Assembly (NCBI GenBank): GCA_947625355.1
Contig: CANQOA010000005.1
Span: 1-64,000, forward strand
Direction of reading: 5' to 3'
DNA length: 64,000 bases
Origin: an uncultured Oscillospiraceae bacterium
GTDB taxonomy: Bacteria; Bacillota; Clostridia; Oscillospirales; Oscillospiraceae
This document shows, one piece after another, positions 39,759 to 49,564 of this stretch. Under the pieces are notes generated by a model. It saw only the letters and a program-made list of their open reading frames with translations. It made no database searches and was not told the origin of the DNA. A program made the translations under genes and the position numbers. Numbering within the stretch: the first letter of the stretch is position 1; every line of letters starts with the position of its first letter.

Positions 39759-40422
39759 TGGCCTTCAGCCTCCTCTCGAACACGCCCAGCAGACGGGTCA
39801 GCACAAAGTTCAGCACGAAATACAGCACGCCCACGATGAACAGGCACTCCATGGTCAGGAACGTCCGGCCCTTCACGATCAGGTAGCTGGTCATCAGCTC
39901 GCCCACGAAGAAGGTGGAGGCCATGGACGTCTCCTTGATGACGGTGACGAACTCGTTGCCCAGGGCGGGCAGGATGTTTTTGATGGCCTGGGGCAGCACG
40001 ATCTTGGTCATGGTCTGGGTACCGTTCAGACCCAGGCTCCGGGCCGCCTCGGTCTGGCCCCGGTCCACCGCCTGGATGCCGGAACGGAACACCTCCGACA
40101 CATAGCAGGCGGAGTTGATCACCAGCGCCACGCCGATGCTCACGATCTCCGGCACGTTGAAGGGCAGCAGCTTCGGCACCAGGAAATAGCCTATGTACAG
40201 CTGCAGCAGCATGGGCGTGCCCCGGACCACCTCCACGATGGCCATGACCACCCAGTTGAGCGGCTTGAACTTCGCCATACGGCCCAGGCACAGAAACACG
40301 CCCAGCACCGACCCGGCGGCCACCGTCACGAAGGACAGCAGCAGCGTGTAGCCCACGCCGGTGATCAGGAACACCCGCCAGTATTCCTGCAGGATCTTGA
40401 TGATGTTATTGATGTATTCCAA
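39751..40422 (-). CDS. Polar amino-acid ABC transporter permease (His/Glu/Gln/Arg family)
   Basis: [51 protein letters not shown]. Confidence 0.94.
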   Translation of the reverse strand: MEYINNIIKILQEYWRVFLITGVGYTLLLSFVTVAAGSVLGVFLCLGRMAKFKPLNWVVMAIVEVVRGTPMLLQLYIGYFLVPKLLPFNVPEIVSIGVALVINSACYVSEVFRSGIQAVDRGQTEAARSLGLNGTQTMTKIVLPQAIKNILPALGNEFVTVIKETSMASTFFVGELMTSYLIVKGRTFLTMECLFIVGVLYFVLNFVLTRLLGVFERRLKASD

Positions 40423-40467
40423 GGCAGGCTCCTCCCATTCCTTGACAGCGTCTCACAGCAAAGCGCA

Positions 40468-40493
40468 TGGCCGGGGTTCCGGCCATGCGCTCA
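40468..40493 (-). terminator. Intra-operon hairpin between the substrate-binding gene and the permease
   Basis: gcgcatggccgg-ggtt-ccggccatgcgc. Confidence 0.75.
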
Positions 40494-40506
40494 TTGAACC
40501 GGGGAT

Positions 40507-41388
40507 TTATTCGGCGGCCTCTTCTTCGCCTTCGGGGGCCTCTTCCTCTACGATGGCGTTGCCCTCGTCGTCATAGGAGACGTCCTCGGCGGTCTCGATG
40601 CCGGCCAGCTCCTTGGCCTCGGCGTACCACCCGGCGTACAGGCCTTCCTCATAGGCCTTGGCCAGGATCTCGTTGACCTGGGCGGTCAGCTCGTCGGCGC
40701 CCTTCTTGAGAAGGATCACGTTGTTCTCCTGCTCCTCGTCGATCTCGAACAGGAAGCCGGTGAAGGCGATGGCGTCGTTGCTGGCGATGATGGCCTCGCC
40801 GTTGCCCTGGGCCACGGCAATGGCGTCATACTGGCCGTTCCGCAGGGCCTCCACGCCGGTGCCGATGTCCACGAACTGCTTGATGGTGCAGTCCTCAGGC
40901 AGCTGGCTCTCGCACAGGTTCAGCTGCAGGGAGGCGGTCTGGGCGCCCACGGTCAGACCGGAGAAGTCCTCGGCGGTGGTCCACTTGCCCTCGTTCTCCT
41001 TCAGGGTGATGATGGCCTGCTGGGTCTCATTGTCGCCGGCATAGTAGAAGTCGGACAGGTTGAAGTTCTCAGCACGCTCATCGGTCTTGGAGAAGCCGGA
41101 GATGGACATGTCCACGGCCCCGGTCTGGACGGCGGCCTGGCAGGCGTCGAAGCTCATGGGCTTGATCACCAGTTCCTTGCCCATCTGCTCGGCGATGTAC
41201 TTGGCCAGGGTCACGTCAAAGCCAACGTACTGGTCCTGGCCGGTCTTGGAGGTGTCCACGAACTCCATGGGGGAGAAGTCGGGGCTCAGGGCTACGGTCA
41301 GGGTCTCTTTTTCCTCCTCGGCGGAGGCGGTCACCGCCATGCTCAGGATCATCATGACGGCGAGGATCATTGCAAGCATCTTTTTCAT
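40507..41388 (-). CDS. Amino-acid ABC transporter substrate-binding protein
   Basis: TVALSPDFSPMEFVD; YVGFDVTLAKYIAEQMG; family-3 SBP pattern; signal peptide. Confidence 0.9.
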   Translation of the reverse strand: MKKMLAMILAVMMILSMAVTASAEEEKETLTVALSPDFSPMEFVDTSKTGQDQYVGFDVTLAKYIAEQMGKELVIKPMSFDACQAAVQTGAVDMSISGFSKTDERAENFNLSDFYYAGDNETQQAIITLKENEGKWTTAEDFSGLTVGAQTASLQLNLCESQLPEDCTIKQFVDIGTGVEALRNGQYDAIAVAQGNGEAIIASNDAIAFTGFLFEIDEEQENNVILLKKGADELTAQVNEILAKAYEEGLYAGWYAEAKELAGIETAEDVSYDDEGNAIVEEEAPEGEEEAAE

Positions 41389-41863
41389 GGTATCAGGTTC
41401 TCCTTAATATACCGGATATACCGGAAGATTTTTTGATCGGTCCAGATCGTGATGTCAGTATAGCGCCGGGAAGCGCCGCTGTCAACCAAAAAATGAATAA
41501 TATTCGCTGAAATTGGATTTTTTATCTTATCTGACAAAGGAACGGCCCTTTGTGCTCATTTCTTTTATGCACATTTTTGAATATTGCCAATGAATATATG
41601 AATATTTTCCTGTTCCCGCCGCGCAACGGTTCGGATATTTCTCTTCTCGCGAGCTGTGAATATTCACCGTCTGATTGCATATTTCCGCTTCGGACGGCAG
41701 CGGCGCCATCCGGCCGGGAAAAAGCGCCCTCACTGCATATTCGCATATTATTGAATAACATAGTCCATCCCCGCCCTGTCTCCCGCCGCGTTCGATGCGG
41801 TTTTGATTGATGAATGGGGCACAAGTGTGATAAACTAAAGGGAACACGCAAAGGAGGGCGCCT

Positions 41864-44122
41864 ATGGCCGGCAAAAACAGCAAATATTGGACCCTTGGCA
41901 CGCTGAAGAGCCGGGGATGGACGAACGCCCTCATCCGGGAGCTGCTGCCCCGGCCCCGCTACCGGCACCAGGACGGCGGCAACGTAAAGACCTGGCAGGC
42001 GGACCTGGTATTGACCGCCGAGCAGTCCGAGCGGTTCCAGCGGGTGGTCCGGTCCAACAAGGCCGCCGAGGCCGCCCGGGCCAAGACCGGCGCCACCGCC
42101 GAGGACATCGGCCCGGCCCTGGAGGGTGCGGCCGCCTTTCTGAACGAGGCGTGGGACGCCTGGGCCCGGCCCGACGAGCCGGCGGCCGTACTGGCCCGCC
42201 GGTACCACGAGGCCATCCTGCGCCAGGTGCCCGCCGTGGGGTGGGCGGTGGTGCTCTCCCCCGGCCAGGCCGCGGGCCGCATCGAGAACTTCCTGGCCCA
42301 GGCCGCCCGTCCGGAGGTCAAGGTGGGCCGGATCGTGAAGAATTTCGTCACCGCCGCCCCCTGGCTGGGGCTCAATCCGGACGCCAGCATCGCCCAAAAG
42401 CTCCGCCGGTGCTATGGCGAGACATTGTACGCCATCGCCGGGCGGGAGCTGGCGGCGTTCATGGCCGCCCAGCCGGAGGTCCGGGTGGAGGACCTGCTGG
42501 CCATGGACGGCTTTCCCCTCCAGGAGCTGGTCAACAACGGGCTGGGCTATGTCTATTCCGTGTTCTATGTCCCCCGGGCCATCCGCACCAGCCTGGACGT
42601 TCTGGTGGCGCTGAACCCCAAGGACGAGTACCCGGAAGCCCGGGCCATCGCCCGTCACTTCGTGGTGCACATCGGCGGCACCAACACCGGCAAGACCTAT
42701 GCCGGCTTCCAGCGGCTCATCCGGGCCCGGACCGGGGTGTATCTGGCGCCGCTGCGGCTGCTGGCCCTGGAGGCCCAGGAGCTGCTGCTGGACGAGGGGG
42801 TACTGTGCTCTCTCACCACCGGCGAGGAGGAGGACCGGCAGGAGGGGGACACCCATGTGGCCGCCACCGCCGAGAAGCTGGATCTGAGCCAGGAATATGA
42901 GGTGGCGGTCATCGACGAGTGCCAGATGATCGCCGACAGCGAGCGGGGCTACGCCTGGACGAGGGCCATCCTGGGGGTGCGGGCGCCGGAGGTGCATCTA
43001 TGCGCCGCGCCGGAGGCCAAGGGGCTGCTGCTGCGCATCATCCAGAGCTGCGGCGACACCTGGGAGGTCATCGAGCACAAGCGCAAGACGCCGCTCATCT
43101 GCATGAACCGCACGGTGGACTATTCCGACATCCGCCCCGGCGACGCGCTGATCACCTTCTCCAAGGTGGGAGTGCTGTCCGTGGCGGAGGACCTGCGCTC
43201 CCGGGGCAAGGAGCCGGCCATCATCTACGGGGCCCTGCCCTACGCCACCCGCCGCAAGCAGGTGGAGGGCTTCCTCACCGGACGGATGCAGTACGTGGTC
43301 AGCACCGACGCCATCGGCATGGGCCTGAACCTGCCCATCCGGCGGATCATCTTCATGGATACGGAGAAGTTCGACGGCCATGACCGCCGGGAGCTGAAGC
43401 CCGAGGAGATCCAGCAGATCGCCGGCCGGGCCGGCCGGTACGGGATGTACGACAAGGGCTTCGTGGGGGCCATGGAGGACCTGTCCCTGATCCGGGCGGG
43501 CCTGGAGACGGTGGTGCCGCCGCTGCAATACGCGGTGGCGGGCTTCTCCGACCTGATCGCGTCGGTGGACTTCGACCTTTTGGAGGTGCTGGAGGTCTGG
43601 AACCGGATGCCCACCGCCGACCCCTATATCAAGCTGGATATCAGCCGGTACATCACCATCATCTCCCGCCTGCGGGAGGCGGGCTTCCAGCTGACCCGGG
43701 AGCAGGAGCTGCGGGCAGCCAACATCCCCTTCGACGAGACGGACCCGGCGCTGAACGAGCTCTTCTTCCGTTTCCTGCGCGCCTGGGCCGCGGGGGAGGG
43801 GCTGGAGCGGCCGGCGCTGGGGGAGAAGCAGACGGCCTATACGCTGCCGGAGCTGGAGCTGCACTATCGGAAGCTGGACCTGTTCTTCTCCTTCGCCAAG
43901 GCCTTCAGCTGCGACATCGACCGGGACGGGCTCTATGACGAGCGGGCCCGCACCGCCGACGAGATCAACCAGATCCTGCTCTATAACCTCAAGAACAACA
44001 TCCGCTTCTGCGCCAAGTGCGGCCGGGCGCTGCCGCTCCATTACCGGGGCCGGCTGTGCTCGTCCTGCTACGGCCGGAGCCGCGCCATCCCCCGGCGGCA
44101 TCCCGGGAGGCGGGGCTCATGA
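41864..44122 (+). CDS. SUV3-like ATP-dependent RNA helicase with C-terminal zinc ribbon
   Basis: HIGGTNTGKTYAGFQRL; VAVIDECQMIADSERGYAWTRAILGV; STDAIGMGLNLPIRRIIF; QIAGRAGRYG; C-terminal CAKCGRALPLHYRGRLCSSCY. Confidence 0.88.
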   Translation: MAGKNSKYWTLGTLKSRGWTNALIRELLPRPRYRHQDGGNVKTWQADLVLTAEQSERFQRVVRSNKAAEAARAKTGATAEDIGPALEGAAAFLNEAWDAWARPDEPAAVLARRYHEAILRQVPAVGWAVVLSPGQAAGRIENFLAQAARPEVKVGRIVKNFVTAAPWLGLNPDASIAQKLRRCYGETLYAIAGRELAAFMAAQPEVRVEDLLAMDGFPLQELVNNGLGYVYSVFYVPRAIRTSLDVLVALNPKDEYPEARAIARHFVVHIGGTNTGKTYAGFQRLIRARTGVYLAPLRLLALEAQELLLDEGVLCSLTTGEEEDRQEGDTHVAATAEKLDLSQEYEVAVIDECQMIADSERGYAWTRAILGVRAPEVHLCAAPEAKGLLLRIIQSCGDTWEVIEHKRKTPLICMNRTVDYSDIRPGDALITFSKVGVLSVAEDLRSRGKEPAIIYGALPYATRRKQVEGFLTGRMQYVVSTDAIGMGLNLPIRRIIFMDTEKFDGHDRRELKPEEIQQIAGRAGRYGMYDKGFVGAMEDLSLIRAGLETVVPPLQYAVAGFSDLIASVDFDLLEVLEVWNRMPTADPYIKLDISRYITIISRLREAGFQLTREQELRAANIPFDETDPALNELFFRFLRAWAAGEGLERPALGEKQTAYTLPELELHYRKLDLFFSFAKAFSCDIDRDGLYDERARTADEINQILLYNLKNNIRFCAKCGRALPLHYRGRLCSSCYGRSRAIPRRHPGRRGS

Positions 44123-44979
44123 GGCCGGCGGCGCTGTGCCTGGCGCTGCTGCTCCTGGCCGGATGCGCCGCCGCGCCGGGACCGCCGGCGGTATCCGAGC
44201 CCTGGCCCGGGCCGGACAGCGTCAACGTGCCGGTGCTCATGTACCACCACATCACCGACACCGGCGGCACCGACGCCACCATCTCCCCGGAGCACTTCCG
44301 CCGGCAGCTGGACGCCGTCAAGGCGGCGGGATACACGCCGGTGAGCCTGGACGAGCTGATCGGGTTCGCGGACGGGGAGGGCGCGCTGCAGGAGAAGCCG
44401 GTGTGCATCACCTTTGACGACGGCTACATGAGCACCTACGACACCGCCTTTCCCATCCTGGGGGAGTACGGCTATCCGGCGGCGGTGTTCGTCATCGGCT
44501 CCTCCGTGGGCCGGGACACCTACAAGGACACCGGCCGGAGCATCATCCCCCACTTTGGCACGGACCAGATGGCCGAGATGACCGCCTCCGGCCGGATGGA
44601 GGTCCAGTCCCACACCTTCGACATGCACCAGACCGCCGCCTATGAGACCGGGCCCGCCCGGACCTCGATCCTCCCGCTGGAGGGGGAGTCGGAGGAAGCC
44701 TATGCCGCCGCGCTGGAAGAGGACTTCCGCCTGGAGGCGGAGGCGCTGGCCCAGGGCGGCGTGGACCGGATCACAGCGCTGGCCTATCCCCTGGGGCGGC
44801 ATTCCGACCTGGCGGACAGCGTCCTGCGCGAGCTGGGCGTGCGCGTGACGCTGACCACCGACAGCGGCCATGTGAACACCGTGACCCGGAACGACCCGGA
44901 CAGCCTCTGGGGCCTGGGCCGCCTGAATATGACCAACGACACCACAGACGAGATGCTATTGGAGTACTTACAGAGATGA
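44119..44979 (+). CDS. Polysaccharide deacetylase family lipoprotein
   Basis: Lipobox LLLAGC; VPVLMYHHITD; VCITFDDGYMSTYDTAFPIL. ATGA overlap with the upstream gene. Confidence 0.88.
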   Translation: MRPAALCLALLLLAGCAAAPGPPAVSEPWPGPDSVNVPVLMYHHITDTGGTDATISPEHFRRQLDAVKAAGYTPVSLDELIGFADGEGALQEKPVCITFDDGYMSTYDTAFPILGEYGYPAAVFVIGSSVGRDTYKDTGRSIIPHFGTDQMAEMTASGRMEVQSHTFDMHQTAAYETGPARTSILPLEGESEEAYAAALEEDFRLEAEALAQGGVDRITALAYPLGRHSDLADSVLRELGVRVTLTTDSGHVNTVTRNDPDSLWGLGRLNMTNDTTDEMLLEYLQR

Positions 44980-45710
44980 CTGCCAACACCACCAGACGCC
45001 AGGAGCTGCTGCAGGGGATGCGGGACGGCGTGCCCATCGGGCTGGGCTATTTCGCCGTATCCTTCTCTCTGGGCATCCTGGCCAAGAACGTGGGCCTGAC
45101 GCCGCTGCAGGCGGCGATCATGAGCCTTTTCAACAACGCCTCCGCCGGGGAGTACATGGGCTTGACCATGATGGCCGCCGGGGCGACCCTCTGGGAGATG
45201 GCCGTGGCCACGCTCATCACCAACGCCCGGTATCTGCTCATGAGCTGCGCCATGAGCCAGCGGATGGACCCGGCCATGCCTTTCCGCCACCGGCTCTTCA
45301 TGGCCTTCGACATCACCGACGAGCTGTTCGGCATCACCATCGCCCGTCCGGGCTATCTGAGCCCCTGGTACATGTACGGCGGCATGATCCCCGCCATCCC
45401 CGGCTGGGCCATCGGCACGGCTCTGGGCACCCTGGCGGGGAGCATCCTGCCCCTGCGGGTGGTCAGCGCCTTCAGCGTGGCCCTGTACGGTATGTTCATC
45501 GCCATCTTCATCCCCCCCGCCCGCAAGGACAAGGTCATCGCCGTGCTGGTGGTCCTGGCCTTCGCGGCCAGCTGGGGGTTCGCCTCCCTGCCGGTGGTAT
45601 CGGACCTGTCCGACGGCACCCGGACCATCATCCTGACGGTGATCCTGTCCGCCGGGGCGGCGGCCCTGTTCCCCCGGAAGGACGGCGAAGGGAAGGAGGA
45701 CGGCACATGA
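44976..45710 (+). CDS. azlC: AzlC-family branched-chain amino acid exporter subunit
   Basis: GMRDGVPIGLGYFAVSFSLGILAKNVGLTPLQAAIMSLFNNASAGEY; ATGA overlap. Confidence 0.9.
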   Translation: MTANTTRRQELLQGMRDGVPIGLGYFAVSFSLGILAKNVGLTPLQAAIMSLFNNASAGEYMGLTMMAAGATLWEMAVATLITNARYLLMSCAMSQRMDPAMPFRHRLFMAFDITDELFGITIARPGYLSPWYMYGGMIPAIPGWAIGTALGTLAGSILPLRVVSAFSVALYGMFIAIFIPPARKDKVIAVLVVLAFAASWGFASLPVVSDLSDGTRTIILTVILSAGAAALFPRKDGEGKEDGT

Positions 45711-46009
45711 GGATCTATCTCTACATCCTGGTGATGGCGGGGGTGTCCTACGCCATCCGCGCCCTGCCGCTGACAGTGTTCCGCAAGCCCATCAAGAGCC
45801 GGTTCATCCAGTCGTTCCTCTTTTACGTGCCCTACGTGACGCTGGCGGTGATGACCTTCCCGGCCATCCTGGACGCCACCCAGAGCCCCATATCCGGCGC
45901 GCTGGCCCTGGTGGTGGGCCTGGCGGCCGCCTGGTTCGGGGCGGACCTTTTCAAGACCGCCGTCGTCTGCTGCGCGGTGGTGTTCGTCCTGGAGTTTTTC
46001 GTCGTATGA
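45707..46009 (+). CDS. azlD: AzlD-family protein
   Basis: VSYAIRALPLTVFRKPIKSRFIQSFLFYVPYVTLAVMTFPAIL; ATGA overlap with azlC. Confidence 0.88.
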   Translation: MRIYLYILVMAGVSYAIRALPLTVFRKPIKSRFIQSFLFYVPYVTLAVMTFPAILDATQSPISGALALVVGLAAAWFGADLFKTAVVCCAVVFVLEFFVV

Positions 46010-46066
46010 GCGCGGAAGCGCCGCCACCGGCCATGCTCGGCCGGGGGCGGCGTCTTTCTTTCCGCG

Positions 46067-47047
46067 TTATTTTTTCCGCTTATGCACCAGGTGCAGGGCT
46101 GCGGAGACCGCCCCGAACAGTACTCCCGCCACCGGCCAGACGATCCAGGTGTCGTTCCACCGCCGGGTGGTAAAGCTCCAGCCCAGGTATATCGCCGTGA
46201 CCGTGCACCAGTACACGACCCAGACCGTCCGGAGCAGGGGCGACTTCTCCTCCGGGGCGTAGTCCCCCTCCTGCAGCAGCATCTGGCAGGCGTCCCAGGG
46301 GATAGACGCGGTGATGATGAGGTACACCCCCGCCGCCACCAGCACCAGCAGCGCTCCGACGCCGCAGGTGAGCAAAAACTCGTGCTCCGGGGCCGCCACG
46401 CACACCAGCAGGGGCACCGCCGATGCCACGCACAGGCTCACGCCCACCACGATCCGGCGGCTGTGGCTCTCCCGGTCCCGGTCCATGGCCTCCCGGGCCA
46501 GAGCCGTCACCCCGGGCGCGGCGGAAAACACCTCTTTCTCAAAGTATTCATATTTGCTCAGCCGCCCGCCCCAGGTCACGAACAGGGCCACCGCCGGCAC
46601 CACGAAGGCGAACAGCACCACCAGGCCCACTGCCACGGCGATCTGCTCCCGGACGGGGCGGATCGCGTGCAGCCCGCTGAGCAAAATGAGGCACACCGGC
46701 GAGAGGATGCACAGCGCCACGCCCAGGGCGATGGGCCGGGCTGACGCCTCCTTCAGCGCCAGGAACGCCGCCGCCTCCTCCAGGGTCGCTTGCCGCATAG
46801 GCTCCCCGGCCGCCTCCGGAAGGGCGGGCTCCTCCGGCTCCGGCGACTGGAGCTCGTCCTTTAATAAATAATCGGTGCTCACGCCGAACAGCCGGCTCAG
46901 CTCCAGCAGCTTGTCCGTGGCGGGGTACGCCTGGCCCCCCTCCCACTTGGACACCGACTGGCGGCTCACGTCCAGCCGCTCCGCCAGATCGTCCTGGGTC
47001 CAGCACTCCCGCTTGCGCAGGGCGATGAGCTTTTCTCCCATGGTCAT
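46067..47047 (-). CDS. XRE-family HTH regulator with C-terminal membrane domain
   Basis: LIALRKRECWTQDDLAERLDVSRQSVSKWEGGQAYPATDKLLELSRLFGVSTDYLLKDE, then TM segments. Confidence 0.88.
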   Translation of the reverse strand: MTMGEKLIALRKRECWTQDDLAERLDVSRQSVSKWEGGQAYPATDKLLELSRLFGVSTDYLLKDELQSPEPEEPALPEAAGEPMRQATLEEAAAFLALKEASARPIALGVALCILSPVCLILLSGLHAIRPVREQIAVAVGLVVLFAFVVPAVALFVTWGGRLSKYEYFEKEVFSAAPGVTALAREAMDRDRESHSRRIVVGVSLCVASAVPLLVCVAAPEHEFLLTCGVGALLVLVAAGVYLIITASIPWDACQMLLQEGDYAPEEKSPLLRTVWVVYWCTVTAIYLGWSFTTRRWNDTWIVWPVAGVLFGAVSAALHLVHKRKK

Positions 47048-47175
47048 CGCTTGTGACCTCCTTTCTTACTGGCAACAGCATACCCATTTTTCCCGTTGCA
47101 GGCAAGAAAGAAAACTTGAAAATCCCGCGCCCTGTGGTTGCGAAAGCCCCGGAAATGCCCATTTCCGGGGCTTTT

Positions 47176-48054
47176 TCAGTCATGGTGGTCCTCGTCATGC
47201 TCCTGCGCGTGGTGCTCCACCCAGTGTTCGCCGTCCAGGCGGATGTCGCAGCTCTCCAGGTACAGCAGCGTGCCGCTACCGTGCTCGTCGCAGTGCTCGT
47301 AGTCCCGGACCGCGCGCACGTCGATGAAGCCCTCCCCGCTGAAGGTCCGCAGGGTCCCGTGGAAATCCCCGCTCGTCAGGCTCTCGCCGTTGCTGGTGAG
47401 GACGTCCGTGAATACGCGGATGCGCTGGCCGTCCAGATACCAATGATGGTCCTCGTCGCAGGTGAGCCCGTAGGGCGCGTACTCCGCGGCCATGGCCGCC
47501 AGCGCCGCATCGTCGAAGCCGCCGGAGGTGACCGACTCGCCCTCGTAGACGTACTCCGTCATGCCGTCCTCTACGGCATTCGAGCCGGACACCGTCGTCT
47601 GCTCCACGGGCGTGTCCCAGATCCGGGATACCTGTACGGGGCCGCTGTAGGGCTCGACGATATAGAGCAACACGCTCGCCACCACGGGGATGACCACGAA
47701 CACCACCAGGCAGGCCGCCAGCACCCAGGGCCATATCCGCCGCCGGGGCTTTTGCGCCGCCGGGGGCGCCTCCGGTCCGGGCCCCGGCTCCGCCTCGGGC
47801 TGGGGTGGCTCCTCGGGCGGCGGGGGAGGCGGCGCGTCGGCGCTTTCCGGGCCGGGGACCTCGTCCTTTAATAAATAGTCCGTCGTGACGGCGAACAGCT
47901 CGCTCATTTTGATGATCTTGTCCAGCTCGGGCACCGCCTGGGCCATCTCCCACTTGGATACCGACTGGCGGCTCACGTCCAGCCGGTCGGCCAGGTCGAT
48001 CTGGCTCCAGCCCTGCTTTTTCCGCAGCTCCATGATCTTGTCTGCCAAAGGCAT
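47176..48054 (-). CDS. XRE-family HTH regulator with one TM and an extracytoplasmic domain
   Basis: IMELRKKQGWSQIDLADRLDVSRQSVSKWEMAQAVPELDKIIKMSELFAVTTDYLLKDE; TM IWPWVLAACLVVFVVIPVVASVLLYIV. Confidence 0.87.
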   Translation of the reverse strand: MPLADKIMELRKKQGWSQIDLADRLDVSRQSVSKWEMAQAVPELDKIIKMSELFAVTTDYLLKDEVPGPESADAPPPPPPEEPPQPEAEPGPGPEAPPAAQKPRRRIWPWVLAACLVVFVVIPVVASVLLYIVEPYSGPVQVSRIWDTPVEQTTVSGSNAVEDGMTEYVYEGESVTSGGFDDAALAAMAAEYAPYGLTCDEDHHWYLDGQRIRVFTDVLTSNGESLTSGDFHGTLRTFSGEGFIDVRAVRDYEHCDEHGSGTLLYLESCDIRLDGEHWVEHHAQEHDEDHHD

Positions 48055-48165
48055 GGGGGAAACCCTCCTTATCATTTTTAGGCGATCACCTTGGCCCTCA
48101 GTATACCGGCCGCCGCCCAAAACGGCAACCAATCCGGCTGGGAAATGTGTCAACTGACAGTTGCA

Positions 48166-48194
48166 TGGCCCGGTTTTCCTGAGAAAACCGGGCC
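48166..48194 (-). terminator. Hairpin downstream of upp
   Basis: ggcccggttttc-ctga-gaaaaccgggcc. Confidence 0.7.
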
Positions 48195-48214
48195 TCTATA
48201 ACTCATTTTTTGAT

Positions 48215-48844
48215 TTACTTGGTGCCGAAGATCCGGTCGCCGGCGTCGCCCAGACCGGGGACGATGTAGCCATGGTTGTTCAGATGGTCGTCCAGCGCGG
48301 CCACATAGATATCCACGTCCGGATGGGCCTTCTGCATGGCGGCCACGCCCTCGGGCGCGCCGATGATGCACATGAGCTTGATGTGCTTGACGCCGGTCTC
48401 CTTGATGAAGGTGGCGGCCGCCACGGCGCTGCCGCCGGTGGCCAGCATCGGGTCCACGATGATCACGTCCCGCTCGGCGATGTCGGGGGGCATCTTGAAA
48501 TAGTACTTCACCGGCTCCAGGGTCTTGGGGTCCCGAAACAGGCCGATGTGGCCCACCTTGGCGTTGGGGATCATGTCCACCATGCCGTCCACCATGCCCA
48601 GGCCGGCCCGAAGGATGGGCACGATGGCCAGCTTCTTGCCGGCGATGCGGTGGCAGGTGGCCTCGGCCACGGGCGTCTGGACCTTGACCTCCTCCAGGGG
48701 CAGGTCGCGGGTGGCCTCGTAGCACATGAGCTTGGCGATCTCGCTGATCAACTCCCGGAACTCCTTCACGCTGGTGTTCTCATCCCGGAGGATGGACAGC
48801 TTGTGCTGGATGAGGGGATGGGTGAAAACCATGACGTTGCTCAT
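48215..48844 (-). CDS. upp: Uracil phosphoribosyltransferase
   Basis: [46 protein letters not shown]. Confidence 0.96.
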   Translation of the reverse strand: MSNVMVFTHPLIQHKLSILRDENTSVKEFRELISEIAKLMCYEATRDLPLEEVKVQTPVAEATCHRIAGKKLAIVPILRAGLGMVDGMVDMIPNAKVGHIGLFRDPKTLEPVKYYFKMPPDIAERDVIIVDPMLATGGSAVAAATFIKETGVKHIKLMCIIGAPEGVAAMQKAHPDVDIYVAALDDHLNNHGYIVPGLGDAGDRIFGTK

Positions 48845-48859
48845 ATCAGTTTCTCCTTT

Positions 48860-49564
48860 TCAGGTAATTGATTCCTTTTCCATGCGGGCCAGCCGCTCCC
48901 GCTCGGCCTGGCTCAGGCGCAGATACACCGGCAGCAGCTCCCCGGCGGGAACGGCGTCCTTTCCCATGGCGGCCAGACCCACGCCCCGGGCGTTTTGCAC
49001 CCGCAGCGGCTCCGGCGCCGTGAACAGCGTCACCAGGGACCGGTCCATGGCATTATAGCACAGCTCCGCCCCGTCGCCAAGCAGGATCCAGGGCTCCTGG
49101 CGGGCCACCAGCTCGTTTTCCAGCTCCGGCACCGAGATGGCCCGGTCCGGCGTCAGACGCACGGGCTTGCCGCCCTCCACGGTGAACAGGGCGTTATAGA
49201 CCTGGTCCCGGCGGGCGTCCATGCAGCAGCACAGCATCTGCCCGTCCAGCACCGGTCCGCCCCAGGCCATGGCCTCCAGGGTGGACACCCCCACCGCCGG
49301 GATGTCCAGGGCCCAGCACAGGCCCTTGGCCTCCGCCAGGCCGATGCGCAGGCCCGTGAAGGAGCCGGGGCCGCGGCTCACCGCCACCCGGTCCAGCGCG
49401 CTCAGCGGCCGGTCCAGCTGCCGCATCAGGCCCTCCGCCATGGGCAGCAGGGTCCGGCTGTGGGTGAGGCCGGCGTTCTGGATGGCGAAGGCCAGCATCC
49501 TTTCGTCCTCGAATACCGCCGCCGAGGCGGCCTTGGCGGAGCTCTCCAGCGCCAGTGTCAGCAT
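48860..49564 (-). CDS. tsaB: tRNA threonylcarbamoyladenosine biosynthesis protein TsaB
   Basis: VAVSRGPGSFTGLRIGLAEAKGLCWAL. Confidence 0.92.
   Translation of the reverse strand: MLTLALESSAKAASAAVFEDERMLAFAIQNAGLTHSRTLLPMAEGLMRQLDRPLSALDRVAVSRGPGSFTGLRIGLAEAKGLCWALDIPAVGVSTLEAMAWGGPVLDGQMLCCCMDARRDQVYNALFTVEGGKPVRLTPDRAISVPELENELVARQEPWILLGDGAELCYNAMDRSLVTLFTAPEPLRVQNARGVGLAAMGKDAVPAGELLPVYLRLSQAERERLARMEKESIT

Noticed and set aside
40468-40493. Hairpin as a riboswitch
   Set aside because: A simple GC-rich stem within an operon, with no conserved aptamer features.
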